Assembly: GCA_003249255.1 (NCBI GenBank)
Contig: QKJP01000019.1
Coordinates: forward strand, 124,001-188,000
Direction: 5' to 3'
Length of the DNA stretch: 64,000 nucleotides
From: Bacteroidales bacterium
GTDB taxonomy: Bacteria; Bacteroidota; Bacteroidia; Bacteroidales; Marinilabiliaceae
Both the position numbers and the translations under genes were made by a program. This document shows, piece by piece, positions 18,139 through 27,330 of the stretch (position 1 is the stretch's first letter; every line of letters starts with the position of its first letter). Below the pieces are notes generated by a model, which did no database searches, was not told the DNA's origin, and was given only the letters and a program-made list of their open reading frames with translations.

Positions 18139-19540
18139 TTCCTGCGGATGCATGGTCAATGGAATCAATGACTACTGAAACGGTAGCATCTCCGGTTACA
18201 TTTACCACAGTTCGTAACATATCTAAAAGTCTGTCAACCGGAAGAATAATAGCCACCCATGCAGGATTTAATCCCACCGAATTTAAAACCACCATCAACA
18301 TTACAATGCCGGCACTTGGAACTGCTGCTGAACCCACACTTGCTAAAGTAGCTGTAAGAACTATGGTCAATTGTTGAGAAAAACTCAAATCAATCATGTG
18401 CATTTGAGCCAAAAACACCACAGCCACAGCCTGATATAAACTAGTACCATCCATGTTTACGGTTGCACCAATTGGTAAAACGAATCCGGTAATTTTTGGA
18501 CGAACTTTTAAGTTTTGCTCCACACATTCCATTGTCACAGGTAAGGTGGCGGCACTACTACTTGTAGAAAATGCTAACATTTGCGCGGGACTAATCCCTT
18601 TCATAAACTCTTTATAGGATATTTTCTTTTTAGCGAATAAGCTCATCACAATTGGATAAAATACAAATGCCATCAATACCAATCCTAAAACTACGGTTAG
18701 AAAATACCAACTTAAACCTTTGAACAGCTCAATTATTTTTTGCGGATTATCACCAGCCATTTCTGACACAATACCGGCCATTAATGCAAAAACAAAATAA
18801 GGTGCACCCTTCATTATAAAATCTACCATCTTAAGAAAAACCTCGGCTAAACCATCTATGACATTCACCACCGGCTGAGCCTTCTCTTTAGAAATAGCGA
18901 GTAAGGCAATACCAAAAAACAGAGCAAAAAATATAACTTTTAACATACTGCCGTTATCACTTAATGCTTTAAATACATTATCCGGCACCATATCTTCGAT
19001 AAAATCTAAAGGCTTTGATCCTTTCTGCGATTGAACTGTAGCTATTTTTTCATCGATTTGATGCGCGGCTTGAATGCCTCTGTTTTGTTTAACTTTATTT
19101 ATAAGGGATAAATTTCCCTCACCTTCTAATAAAGAGGCATCATCAGCTAAGGCAACACCATTTTGATTTGCCCATAACTCATAAGCTATTCTATTTTCAG
19201 TACGTAACTCTTCACTTATCCAAACACCCGGCTTTACAATATTTACAACACACAAACCTAATGAAACTGCAATAATGGTGGTACCGATATACAGAAGTAA
19301 TGTTTGAACACCAAGCTTACCTAAATGCTTTGGATCTCCCAATCCAACAATTCCACCAACAATGGAAAATAACACCAGGGGCACAGCAATTAACTTTAAC
19401 AGATTAATAAAAATCCTCCCCCACGGAGCAATCCAATTGGCAGTAAAATTACTAAAACCCATGTAGCCACTTAAAACAGCCCATAAAACGCCAATTATTA
19501 GTCCAATGATAATTTTCCAATGCAGTGCTAAGTTCTTCAT
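18107..19540 (-). CDS. Dicarboxylate/amino acid:cation symporter (DAACS family)
   Basis: I start at the ATG at 19540, giving 477 residues beginning MKNLALHWKIIIGLIIG; the longer frame upstream overlaps the YkgJ gene and is not credible. About eight membrane helices and two re-entrant loops are expected. The substrate-site motifs of the glutamate/aspartate/dicarboxylate transporters are present: FSTSSSAATLPVTMEC, NMDGTSLYQAVA and GSAAVPSAGIVML. A roughly 100-residue insert with polar and charged residues after the fourth helix is typical of the Bacteroidota branch. The ykgJ-like gene lies 13 bp upstream on the same strand. Confidence 0.93.
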   Translation of the reverse strand: MKNLALHWKIIIGLIIGVLWAVLSGYMGFSNFTANWIAPWGRIFINLLKLIAVPLVLFSIVGGIVGLGDPKHLGKLGVQTLLLYIGTTIIAVSLGLCVVNIVKPGVWISEELRTENRIAYELWANQNGVALADDASLLEGEGNLSLINKVKQNRGIQAAHQIDEKIATVQSQKGSKPLDFIEDMVPDNVFKALSDNGSMLKVIFFALFFGIALLAISKEKAQPVVNVIDGLAEVFLKMVDFIMKGAPYFVFALMAGIVSEMAGDNPQKIIELFKGLSWYFLTVVLGLVLMAFVFYPIVMSLFAKKKISYKEFMKGISPAQMLAFSTSSSAATLPVTMECVEQNLKVRPKITGFVLPIGATVNMDGTSLYQAVAVVFLAQMHMIDLSFSQQLTIVLTATLASVGSAAVPSAGIVMLMVVLNSVGLNPAWVAIILPVDRLLDMLRTVVNVTGDATVSVVIDSIDHASAGINQEEVPHKK

Positions 19541-19553
19541 AAGTTGATCTGGT

Positions 19554-19823
19554 TTAAGGAATGAGTTCGGTTGGATTCTTAATCCCTTCCAATTCACCGA
19601 GAATAATAAACGCATCCTTTTGACAAAGACCACATACGATTTCCTCAGCTTTAAATCCACTGCATACGGCAGGACGATCAGGCAATTCAAATATTGCACA
19701 CTTTAAATCATCCATTAAATGCGGACACTTAAGGCCAGCAGGTTTGCCTTGGGGCATGGCAGGTATGGCTGATGAAATACTTGGAACAATACAACAGGCT
19801 CCACAATTCTCTCTACATTCCAT
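19554..19823 (-). CDS. YkgJ family cysteine-cluster protein
   Basis: A short 89-residue protein with the cluster CRENCGACC near the N-terminus, then C33 in LKCPHL, KCAIFELPDRPAVC and CGLC. This matches the YkgJ (UPF0153) family, presumed to bind zinc or an Fe-S cluster. The biochemical role is unknown. It is the first gene of a two-gene unit with the DAACS symporter (13-bp gap) and is divergent from sfsA, with a shared palindromic promoter region. Confidence 0.88.
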   Translation of the reverse strand: MECRENCGACCIVPSISSAIPAMPQGKPAGLKCPHLMDDLKCAIFELPDRPAVCSGFKAEEIVCGLCQKDAFIILGELEGIKNPTELIP

Positions 19824-19829
19824 TTTTCT

Positions 19830-19847
19830 TAATTTTGAGCAAAATTA
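19830..19847. promoter_or_regulatory. Mirror-image -7 elements between ykgJ-like gene and sfsA
   Basis: TAATTTTGAGCAAAATTA is a perfect palindrome holding a Bacteroidota -7 element (TAnnTTTG) on each strand. Each would place a start site shortly before the sfsA or the ykgJ-like ATG. I do not see a clear -33 TTG on either side, so it may instead be an operator. Confidence 0.5.
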
Positions 19848-19865
19848 GACAGAAATCTACTTAAT

Positions 19866-20558
19866 ATGAAATTTGAAAATCCACTTATACATGGAACCTT
19901 AGTAAAACGCTACAAAAGGTTCTTATCTGATATACGTTTAAATGACGGTACTTTAGTTGTAGCACACTGCACCAATACCGGCTCCATGAAAAGTTGTTTG
20001 GAAGAAGGTGCCGAAGTATATATTTCACCAGCCCAGGATCCGAAAAGAAAAACAAAATTTACTTGGGAAATGATTAAAATTAACAATGGATGGATTGGAA
20101 TAAACACGATGCTCCCCAACCAAATTGTAGCTGAAGCGATTCTGAATCAAGAAATAAAAAATCTTTCCGGATATACTGAAGTCAAACGAGAAGTAAAAAT
20201 TGGGAATAGCCGCATTGATATATTAGCAACAAATCAGGATGAAAGATGCTACATAGAGGTCAAAAATGTATCCATGCGAAAAGACAATATAGCTCTCTTT
20301 CCGGATGCAGTAACCTCAAGAGGGAAAAAGCATTTAGAAGAACTGATTACAATTAAGGAAAATGGACATAGAGCAGTAATGGTCTTCTTAATACAAAGAT
20401 CTGATGTTGATTCTTTTGCTCCTGCAAAAGAAATTGATACCGAATACGCAATAACTCTAAAGAAAGCCTTTGAAAAAGGTGTTGAAATCATCCCCTTAAT
20501 GGCAAAAGTAAGTCCTCATGAAATAAAGATTCAAAAAGTACTGTCTTTTAAGCTTTAA
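19866..20558 (+). CDS. sfsA: SfsA family DNA-binding/nuclease protein
   Basis: A 230-residue protein of the usual SfsA length. Family motifs include HCTNTGSMKSCLEEGAEVY near residues 34-52, and the nuclease-like RIDILAT and YIEVKNVSM motifs (about 118-140), followed by FPDAVTSRGKKHLEEL. SfsA was first linked to sugar-fermentation stimulation in E. coli; the fold is a PD-(D/E)XK-like nuclease. The ATG at 19866 follows a -7 element by about 30 bp. No operon partner is seen downstream. Confidence 0.93.
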   Translation: MKFENPLIHGTLVKRYKRFLSDIRLNDGTLVVAHCTNTGSMKSCLEEGAEVYISPAQDPKRKTKFTWEMIKINNGWIGINTMLPNQIVAEAILNQEIKNLSGYTEVKREVKIGNSRIDILATNQDERCYIEVKNVSMRKDNIALFPDAVTSRGKKHLEELITIKENGHRAVMVFLIQRSDVDSFAPAKEIDTEYAITLKKAFEKGVEIIPLMAKVSPHEIKIQKVLSFKL

Positions 20559-20741
20559 ATACATAAAAAACACCTCCACCCCTTAAAAAAACAAACTACT
20601 TCTCACAAAACAAAAATCCTTTAATGTAAGTTTTTGGATTATTTATGGAGTAATTAAGGCGATTAATCAGATTAAAGAAACATCTCTAAAATGTTTATCT
20701 ATATTTGAATCAAATCTTTCCTAACAGATTGTTTTCCCCTT

Positions 20742-20784
20742 GTCCTTTACTTTTCCCCCAGATCAGTAAAGGACTTTTCTTTTT
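20742..20784 (+). terminator. Intrinsic terminator, possibly of a short unannotated transcript
   Basis: GTCCTTTAC (20742-20750) pairs perfectly with GTAAAGGAC (20766-20774), followed by TTTTCTTTTTT. It lies 184 bp after sfsA. A TATATTTG box at 20698-20705 just before it could start a tiny RNA of about 75 nt, though no -33 TTG was found; readthrough from sfsA is the simpler explanation. Confidence 0.7.
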
Positions 20785-20809
20785 TAAAAGGTTAGATAGC
20801 CTTTCATAA

Positions 20810-20846
20810 AAAAATGGTTTTCCTTCCGCAAAAGCAAACCATTTTT
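20810..20846 (-). terminator. Terminator of the trehalose synthesis gene
   Basis: AAAATGGTTT (20811-20820) pairs with AAACCATTTT (20836-20845). On the minus strand a run of seven Ts follows, immediately downstream of the otsA-otsB stop codon. Confidence 0.8.
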
Positions 20847-20851
20847 ACCTT

Positions 20852-23059
20852 TTAGTCTGCCAATCCTTTGAGAAAACTTCTTACAGCTTCTACATTTTCA
20901 ACTTTGTATTTTGCAGCAGTATGTTTAATGCCAACCTTGATCGTATAGGCATCGTTAGGAAGTTCTTTAAACATAAATTCATCTGTCCAATCGTCACCAA
21001 TGGCCATAATAAAATCTAATTGTTCGTTCTTAATAAAATGCATGGCTGCAATTCCTTTATTAACTCCTCCATTCTTCACTTCAATCACCTTAGAACCTTC
21101 CATTATTTCCAAATTTAAATTTCCGGTAAGACCACGAAGCTCATCTTTCAATTCATTGGCTCGAATTTCACTTTGATCTTGTTCAGCTTTACGGTAATGC
21201 CATACCAATGAATAATTTTTCTCTTCAATAAAAGTACCCGGCGTTCTATCTACAAAGCGCTCTAAAGTTGGACGTATCATTGGCATCCAGTCATTATTTA
21301 CAGCCGTGATCGTATCCCATTCTTGCCCTTGCTTTTTAAGCCATACACCATGCTCACATATCAAATTAATAGGCACATCTTTAAACCACTTTTCGAGTGT
21401 ATACCGATCCCGACCACTAATGATGGTAACTATGTTTTGAGGATCTGAAATTAACTTATTCAAAATATCGAACAGCTCATCATTGGGAATAGCATTTTGT
21501 GGGTTTTTATGAAAGGATGTTAAAGTCCCATCATAATCCAAGAAGATTGCTCTTTTGCCTGCTTTCTTATACTTCATTTTAATATTGGCATAAACTGCGC
21601 TGGAAATTTTCTTGGCTAAGAAATCATTTTGAACCGTTTTCACCTTATCAATTCTCTCCACAAAATCATTGGCCCACTTGAATACAGAATAGCGCTGAAT
21701 ACGCTCTTGCATGTTACTTATCCTTGCTTTTTGCTCCTCCACAGGCATGGTTAAAGCCTGTTTTAAGGCATCGGCAATCTCATCTTCATTATTCGGATTA
21801 ATAATAATAGCTTCGCCCATTTCTTTGGCAACGCCTGCCATTTCACTTAAAATCAAAACGCCGGTATGCGTAATGCGTGATGCCACATATTCCTTAGCCA
21901 CCAAATTCATACCGTCACGAACAGGTGTAATTAACGCGACATCACTTGAATTATAGAGCTCTACAAGATTATCAAAAGGTAAGGAACGATAAAAATACCA
22001 AATGGGAGAATAATTAATATCGCCATAAGATCCGTTGATATTTCCAACCAATTCATCCACTTCACTTTTCAGTTTTTGATACTCTTCTACCTGATTACGG
22101 CTTGGAACTGCTAACATGATCAAGGTCACTTTGCCCCTAAACTCAGGATATTTTTCCATAAAACGAGCAAAAGCACGTAGCCTGTGAGGAATTCCTTTGG
22201 TATAATCTAAACGGTCTATCGATAAAACCAGTTGACGATCCGGAGAAGCTAGAAAGTATTTTTCAAGTTCTTTATATAAATCAGACCGCTCCTGAATAGT
22301 CTTATGCATAATTTCTGTGGAAGCTTCATGAAATTTCTGATAATCGATTCCCATTGGAAAGGCATCGGCAATAACAATTCGATCATCAGCATGAATCTGG
22401 TTAAATGACACTTCGTATCCTAATAAACGACGAACGCAACTAATAAAGTGGCGCTCGTAATCATAAATGTGAAATCCAATTAAATCAGCACCTAACATAC
22501 CATTCATCAGTTCCATGCGCCAAGGCAAGATTCTAAAAACTTCGAACGAAGGAAACGGAATATGTAAAAAGAAACCTATTGTTACTTTCGGTTTTATTTT
22601 CTTAATCATTTCAGGAACCAACAAAAGCTGATAATCATGTATCCAAACAGTATCTCCGTCTTCGCAAACTTCCAGGACTTTATTCGCAAATAACTGATTT
22701 ACGTTTTTATATGTTTCCCAATGGTTAGCATTATAACTTACATATTGATTAAAATAATGAAACAAAGGCCAAATCGTTCCATTACTAAAACCTTCATAGT
22801 ACTCTAAAATTTCCTTTTCGGAGAGATAAACTGCTGAACAACTCTTCTCTTCCAAGGCTAAGTCAATTTCCGCCCTTTGTTCTTCATCAATAGAATCAGA
22901 GTTGACACCCGACCAGCCGATCCATTTTCCATTATATCTGGTATAAACGGATTTTAATCCGGTAGCTAAACCTCCAACACTTTCTATAAGCTCGAAATTT
23001 TTTCCATCATGATTAACACTATAGGGGAGACGATTAGAAACAATGTGAATTTTTGACAT
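20852..23059 (-). CDS. otsAB: Bifunctional trehalose-6-phosphate synthase/phosphatase
   Basis: A 735-residue fusion. Residues 1-about 470 are the GT20 synthase (SNRLPYSV, GGLATGL, HDYQLLLVPEM, RLDYTKGIPHRL, TPVRDGMNLVAKEY), which joins UDP- or GDP-glucose to glucose-6-phosphate. Residues about 490-735 are the HAD phosphatase, with the nucleophile motif IFLDYDGTL and the late GDDWTDEFMF motif. Together they make trehalose in the cytosol, for osmotic or desiccation protection. This fusion is common in Bacteroidota. It is divergent from a GH15 enzyme that may degrade the product. The start at 23059 (MSKIHIVSNRLPY) fits the family. Confidence 0.95.
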   Translation of the reverse strand: MSKIHIVSNRLPYSVNHDGKNFELIESVGGLATGLKSVYTRYNGKWIGWSGVNSDSIDEEQRAEIDLALEEKSCSAVYLSEKEILEYYEGFSNGTIWPLFHYFNQYVSYNANHWETYKNVNQLFANKVLEVCEDGDTVWIHDYQLLLVPEMIKKIKPKVTIGFFLHIPFPSFEVFRILPWRMELMNGMLGADLIGFHIYDYERHFISCVRRLLGYEVSFNQIHADDRIVIADAFPMGIDYQKFHEASTEIMHKTIQERSDLYKELEKYFLASPDRQLVLSIDRLDYTKGIPHRLRAFARFMEKYPEFRGKVTLIMLAVPSRNQVEEYQKLKSEVDELVGNINGSYGDINYSPIWYFYRSLPFDNLVELYNSSDVALITPVRDGMNLVAKEYVASRITHTGVLILSEMAGVAKEMGEAIIINPNNEDEIADALKQALTMPVEEQKARISNMQERIQRYSVFKWANDFVERIDKVKTVQNDFLAKKISSAVYANIKMKYKKAGKRAIFLDYDGTLTSFHKNPQNAIPNDELFDILNKLISDPQNIVTIISGRDRYTLEKWFKDVPINLICEHGVWLKKQGQEWDTITAVNNDWMPMIRPTLERFVDRTPGTFIEEKNYSLVWHYRKAEQDQSEIRANELKDELRGLTGNLNLEIMEGSKVIEVKNGGVNKGIAAMHFIKNEQLDFIMAIGDDWTDEFMFKELPNDAYTIKVGIKHTAAKYKVENVEAVRSFLKGLAD

Positions 23060-23169
23060 AGACCTATGTTTTTCTTGAGTTTAATGTAAAAGGAGAAACT
23101 TTTAAGAAAAAATAACTCGAATAATTAGTAGTTATTCTTATAAAACTCTTTTTTTGTTAAATGTGATAA

Positions 23170-23199
23170 CAAATATAACTTTTTCGCAACAGTTATATT
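23170..23199. promoter_or_regulatory. Inverted repeat and -7 element between otsAB and GH15 gene
   Basis: AATATAAC (23172-23179) and GTTATATT (23192-23199) are perfect arms around a 12-nt spacer. On the minus strand the left arm overlaps TATATTTG (23177-23170), a good -7 element for otsAB. A repressor or activator site covering the otsAB promoter is a reasonable guess. Confidence 0.45.
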
Positions 23200-23243
23200 A
23201 GTAATTCCCCTTTTATATTGGGTTTATTTTAGGATCATCGCTT

Positions 23244-25049
23244 ATGAAAAATCTTGACTACGGCATTATTGGAAACTGCAGAAGTGCAGCCTTAGTTTCG
23301 GACAAAGGTAAACTCGAATGGTTATGCCTGCCTCATTTTGCATCTCCTTCGGCATTTGCCAGTTTGTTAGATGAAAATAAAGGAGGCTACTTTTCCATCA
23401 CGCCTACTATTGGTTACGATACTGAACAATTTTACTTAACCGGAACCAATATTCTTGTTACCCGATTTATGTGTGCTACCGGTGAGTTTGAATTACATGA
23501 CTTCATGCCACGCTACATGAATGAAAATGGAATGCTGTATACGCCACCTGATGTTATAAGATACATCAAGCACCTAAAAGGAACTGTTGATGTAATCATA
23601 GATTTTAATCCTCAATTAGAATATGCCTTACACCCAACCGCAACACGTATTGAAAACGACTGCATAAAGGCTTACACTACCGATGGTGAATACGATTCCA
23701 TGTATCTGTATTCGAGTTTTGACAAGCATAAAATTCACGATAAAAAACCGGTAACCATATCTCAAAACGAATTCCTTCTACTTTCTTACAACCAAAAATT
23801 ACTGAAACAAGATACGAAGCGAACCTATCTTAAACATCAACGAACAAAAGTATATTGGTTAAACTGGAGCGAAAGAACCACAACCTTTAAACGTTATGGC
23901 GAATACATCCTACGTAGTGCTTTAACATTAAAGCTTCTGAACTATGAAAAGTCCGGTGCAATATTAGCAGCACTCACAACTTCTTTACCCGAAACAATTG
24001 GTGAAGTTCGCAATTGGGATTACCGTTTTTGCTGGATTAGAGATGCCTCTATGGTGGTGAAAATATTGACCAAAATTGGTCATAATTACATTGCCGAAAA
24101 ATACTTACAGTTCATCCTCAATCTCATGCCCGATAAAGGTGAGAAAATGCAAATTATGTATGGTATTCATGGGGAGAAAAATCTGGAAGAATTTGAATTG
24201 GAACATCTATCGGGATACGAGAATAGCAAACCGGTTCGAATTGGAAATGCGGCATACATTCAGAAACAAAATGACATCTATGGCATTTTGATGGATGTTA
24301 TTTATCAACAGTTCAAACACTTCTCTAGTGGTCTTGATTACAGCGAGGATATCTGGACCATTGTTAGAAACATTGCAAAGGTAGTACAAGACAACTGGCA
24401 TAAACCGGATAAAGGAATTTGGGAGATTCGATCTGAAGATAAACACTTTACTTTTAGTAAGGTGCTTTGCTGGGTTGCCATAGACAGGGCTGAAAAAATT
24501 GCACACCTCCTAAATCAGGATAAATATGCCATTAGATGGCATCAGCTAAAAAATGAAATCAAACAAAACATATACGATAATGCCTGGTCTGATGAAAAAG
24601 AAGCGTTCGCTCAATCATACCACAGTGATGATCTGGATGCGTCTGTGCTTTTAATGGAGTCTTATGGTTTTATCGCTGCAACAGACTACAAGTACAAACA
24701 AACGGTATTATCTATCCAAAACGATTTGGAGCACAAAGGATTAATGTTCCGCTATAAAAATCAGGATGACTTTGGTACGCCAAGTTCGGCATTTACCATC
24801 TGCTCATTTTGGTTGATTAATGCACTTTATAAAATTGGTCTGCACGAACAAGCAGCTTTAAAATTCGAAGCTCTATTAGCTTGCGGAAATCATTTGGGAT
24901 TATTTAGTGAAGATTTAGAATTTGATACACGCCGAATGTTAGGAAACTTTCCACAAGCGTATTCGCATTTAGCTATTATTGAAACAGCCATCACCCTGTC
25001 TGGTGAAGAAATGACCGATGAAGAACAATTATTGAAGACTTTATATTAG
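23244..25049 (+). CDS. GH15 family glycoside hydrolase, possible trehalase or glucoamylase
   Basis: A 601-residue cytosolic protein. The N-terminus (YGIIGNCRSAALVSDKGKLEWLCLPHF) and the NWDYRFCWIRDASM motif (around residue 260) are hallmarks of bacterial GH15 enzymes with a beta-sandwich and an (alpha/alpha)6 barrel. GH15 members hydrolyse alpha-glucosides with inversion; some prokaryotic ones are trehalases. Divergent placement from the trehalose synthesis gene makes trehalase activity the favoured inference, not a certainty. It ends at a strong terminator. Confidence 0.88.
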   Translation: MKNLDYGIIGNCRSAALVSDKGKLEWLCLPHFASPSAFASLLDENKGGYFSITPTIGYDTEQFYLTGTNILVTRFMCATGEFELHDFMPRYMNENGMLYTPPDVIRYIKHLKGTVDVIIDFNPQLEYALHPTATRIENDCIKAYTTDGEYDSMYLYSSFDKHKIHDKKPVTISQNEFLLLSYNQKLLKQDTKRTYLKHQRTKVYWLNWSERTTTFKRYGEYILRSALTLKLLNYEKSGAILAALTTSLPETIGEVRNWDYRFCWIRDASMVVKILTKIGHNYIAEKYLQFILNLMPDKGEKMQIMYGIHGEKNLEEFELEHLSGYENSKPVRIGNAAYIQKQNDIYGILMDVIYQQFKHFSSGLDYSEDIWTIVRNIAKVVQDNWHKPDKGIWEIRSEDKHFTFSKVLCWVAIDRAEKIAHLLNQDKYAIRWHQLKNEIKQNIYDNAWSDEKEAFAQSYHSDDLDASVLLMESYGFIAATDYKYKQTVLSIQNDLEHKGLMFRYKNQDDFGTPSSAFTICSFWLINALYKIGLHEQAALKFEALLACGNHLGLFSEDLEFDTRRMLGNFPQAYSHLAIIETAITLSGEEMTDEEQLLKTLY

Positions 25050-25054
25050 AAACA

Positions 25055-25080
25055 AAAAAACCGGCAAAGGCCGGTTTTTT
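25055..25080 (+). terminator. Terminator after the GH15 gene
   Basis: AAAAAACCGGC, a short AAAG loop and GCCGGTTTTTT form a near-perfect stem directly after the stop codon. The A-tract also allows termination of the convergent ferritin transcript. Confidence 0.9.
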
Positions 25081-25098
25081 TATCATTTATTCATTTCA

Positions 25099-25614
25099 TT
25101 AAGCACCTGTACTATCAGCAGATTTAGCCTGAGCACGTAGACCCATAATATCTTTATCGAATAAGTATAAATTATGATCGCCAATTAAGGCTAATTTATC
25201 ACAAATACCTCTTACCGATGCTTCTTCTTCAATTTGCTCAGTTACAAACCATTGAAGCCATGTATGTGTAGTGAAATCACCTTCCTGAAGACAAGTACCT
25301 ACAATATTATTGATTAATTCAGAAATGTAAGTTTCATGTTCTAGTACTTGATCAAACATGTCTTTAACGCTTGCAAATGTTGTAGGTGGCTGTTCGATAG
25401 CCGGAATTACTGCTTTCCCACCTCTTTCGTTTACATAACGAATAAACTTAAACAAGTGTAATCTTTCTTCCTCAGCTTGTGCATACAACCAATTTGATAC
25501 ACCTTCAAACCCATTGGTCTCTGCCCATACTGCCATGGCTAAATATAAATTGGAAGAATAAGCTTCTTTCTCAATTTGGTTAACTAAAACCTCTTCTACT
25601 TTCGTTTTAAGCAT
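25099..25614 (-). CDS. ftnA: Bacterial non-haem ferritin
   Basis: A 171-residue four-helix-bundle iron store. Ferroxidase ligands are in the expected places: E in VNQIEKEAYSSNLYLAMA, the EEERLHLFKF helix, and WFVTEQIEEEASV. Length and the C-terminal helix match FtnA-type ferritins, which store ferric iron in a 24-subunit shell. It is a single-gene unit, convergent with the GH15 gene. A TATATTTG element lies about 30 bp upstream. Confidence 0.95.
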   Translation of the reverse strand: MLKTKVEEVLVNQIEKEAYSSNLYLAMAVWAETNGFEGVSNWLYAQAEEERLHLFKFIRYVNERGGKAVIPAIEQPPTTFASVKDMFDQVLEHETYISELINNIVGTCLQEGDFTTHTWLQWFVTEQIEEEASVRGICDKLALIGDHNLYLFDKDIMGLRAQAKSADSTGA

Positions 25615-25645
25615 AACTATTATTTTTTAATCTTTTCTTAGATAA

Positions 25646-25653
25646 CAAATATA
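25646..25653 (-). promoter_or_regulatory. Probable -7 promoter element of ferritin gene
   Basis: TATATTTG on the minus strand matches the Bacteroidota TAnnTTTG -7 consensus about 30 bp before the ferritin ATG. No clear -33 TTG is seen at the usual distance. Confidence 0.5.
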
Positions 25654-25816
25654 TAGTATATAACCCCTGATTTATAAAAGGTGTTCTAGGACATAATCTA
25701 TTTATATTCGATCCAATTAAGTATAAGCATACCTGTTTTCAAAAATTCTTACTAAGACTGAAAACGAGAAATCTCTTATTACATAATCTTTTTTAAAATA
25801 GAATTCTATGATACAC

Positions 25817-25850
25817 CAAAGGGTACCCCTTAGCCAACAGGTACCCTTTG
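25817..25850 (-). terminator. Perfect 11-bp hairpin after the T9SS cargo gene
   Basis: CAAAGGGTACC (25817-25827) pairs perfectly with GGTACCCTTTG (25840-25850) about 20 bp beyond the stop codon of the secreted-protein gene. There is no strong T-tract on the minus strand, so it may be an RNA-stabilising hairpin rather than a classic terminator. Confidence 0.55.
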
Positions 25851-25871
25851 TCCAAACACTACTTACTCGAA

Positions 25872-27065
25872 CTAATTGATAATTATTTTTTGATAGTGCA
25901 CTTGACTTTCGCCTTTATAAACCACGATAAGATATACGCCTGCCGATATATTTAAATTCAGAGATTGATTTACCTTTCCTTTTCGCAGGATTTTTCCACT
26001 CATTGAAAATACCTCAAACCTAAACCAAGCATCATTTTCAATTCCTTCAATAACCAAATCACCTTTAGATGAAACAGATCTTATCCTTATTTTTGATTCT
26101 TGACCTTGTGATATAGCGGTTGGAACTGAACAGTTTTCGTAATTATCATTTCGATACAACATCTCCTCACCCAATGTACAACAAATTAATTCATGATTCA
26201 CACCTACCAGCATAACAGGCAAATAACTACTAAACAAGCCTCGCACATCACCAACACCTTCAATCCAACGTGTGTAACTTAAATTCATGGGATCATCCGC
26301 ATCATATAGGCCTAAAACTCGTCTACCCTGAAATTCAGAATTTTCTAATTGTACAACTTTAAATGCTGTTTCCTCCGGACCCACCTTTACAATGTCTCCT
26401 TCCCCAACTGTAAAATCATACAACAAATATTCGTCGCAGCCATCATAAGGCAAACCACTTTGATCTAACTCAAACACCTTTCCGTTTTCTTCTCTGATAT
26501 ACCTCGTTATGACGGCATCCCATTCAGTGGTAATCACCTTATGATAAAATTTACCATTCCAACAAAAAGCTTGAGGATCATCATCGGCGATAATAGAAAC
26601 TATAGGCTCGGAATATACATTGGGATTCACAACTGCATGTGACTCATACCATTTTTTTCCGACTTCGATCAAGGGCTTATAATCCTGTGGTAATACAGGG
26701 CATACATCTCCATTAAAATTTATTTTCTTAATTCCCTCTTGAAATTCACCCAAATCAATTGTAACATCATAATCACACATACAATCACAAGCTTCATCGG
26801 TTACATCATAAAACTTAAGATATTTAACACCTTCATCAACATCGGTGATTTCAAGGGTATGTACTGCACAACATTGATCTTTAACAACAGCATCAACATA
26901 TAATTTACCATTTTCAATACGCGTACAAACGCTCTCGATTTGTCCACTTTTTAACCCGGAACATTCAGCAGTAAAATCAGTAGAAAAACGAAAAGTTTGC
27001 GAATTTAAAACCGTCGAGGTTATAAATACCTGGATCATTAATAGATATATTCTTCTCATCTGCAT
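25872..27065 (-). CDS. Secreted protein with type IX secretion C-terminal sorting domain
   Basis: A 397-residue protein with an N-terminal signal peptide (MRRIYLLMIQVFITSTVL; the third codon is also an ATG). The last 75-80 residues, with FEVFSMSGKILRKGKVN and LNISAGVYLIVVYKG, are a type A T9SS sorting domain, which directs export across the outer membrane and surface attachment. The body is cysteine-rich early on (CAVHTLEI, ACDCMCDYDVTIDL) and matches no family I know; ligand binding or adhesion is only a guess. Its presence indicates a working T9SS in the host. Confidence 0.8.
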   Translation of the reverse strand: MQMRRIYLLMIQVFITSTVLNSQTFRFSTDFTAECSGLKSGQIESVCTRIENGKLYVDAVVKDQCCAVHTLEITDVDEGVKYLKFYDVTDEACDCMCDYDVTIDLGEFQEGIKKINFNGDVCPVLPQDYKPLIEVGKKWYESHAVVNPNVYSEPIVSIIADDDPQAFCWNGKFYHKVITTEWDAVITRYIREENGKVFELDQSGLPYDGCDEYLLYDFTVGEGDIVKVGPEETAFKVVQLENSEFQGRRVLGLYDADDPMNLSYTRWIEGVGDVRGLFSSYLPVMLVGVNHELICCTLGEEMLYRNDNYENCSVPTAISQGQESKIRIRSVSSKGDLVIEGIENDAWFRFEVFSMSGKILRKGKVNQSLNLNISAGVYLIVVYKGESQVHYQKIIIN

Positions 27066-27330
27066 AAAATTTAGTTATTGGAAATTCACCAAAAATTTCT
27101 TTGCCATTAAACAACTTCAATACGATAATCAAATCCAGTGTAATCTCATGTTGAGAATTCTCTCATTACACATTCTTTATGATTTCCATAATACACTACA
27201 AGTCAAAAGATAAGAACTCCCATAAATACCTGTTAATAATTTCAAAATAATGACTGGCAATAGTTTTAATTAGAAATAGTATCTTCGCTTTCCCAAAAAA
27301 AATAAACAGGATAACAAAACCAGTAATTAA

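Noticed and set aside
19541-19699. A 53-codon N-terminal extension of the symporter
   Set aside because: It overlaps the well-supported YkgJ-like gene in another frame and adds a sequence unlike the family; the ATG at 19540 begins with a normal first helix.
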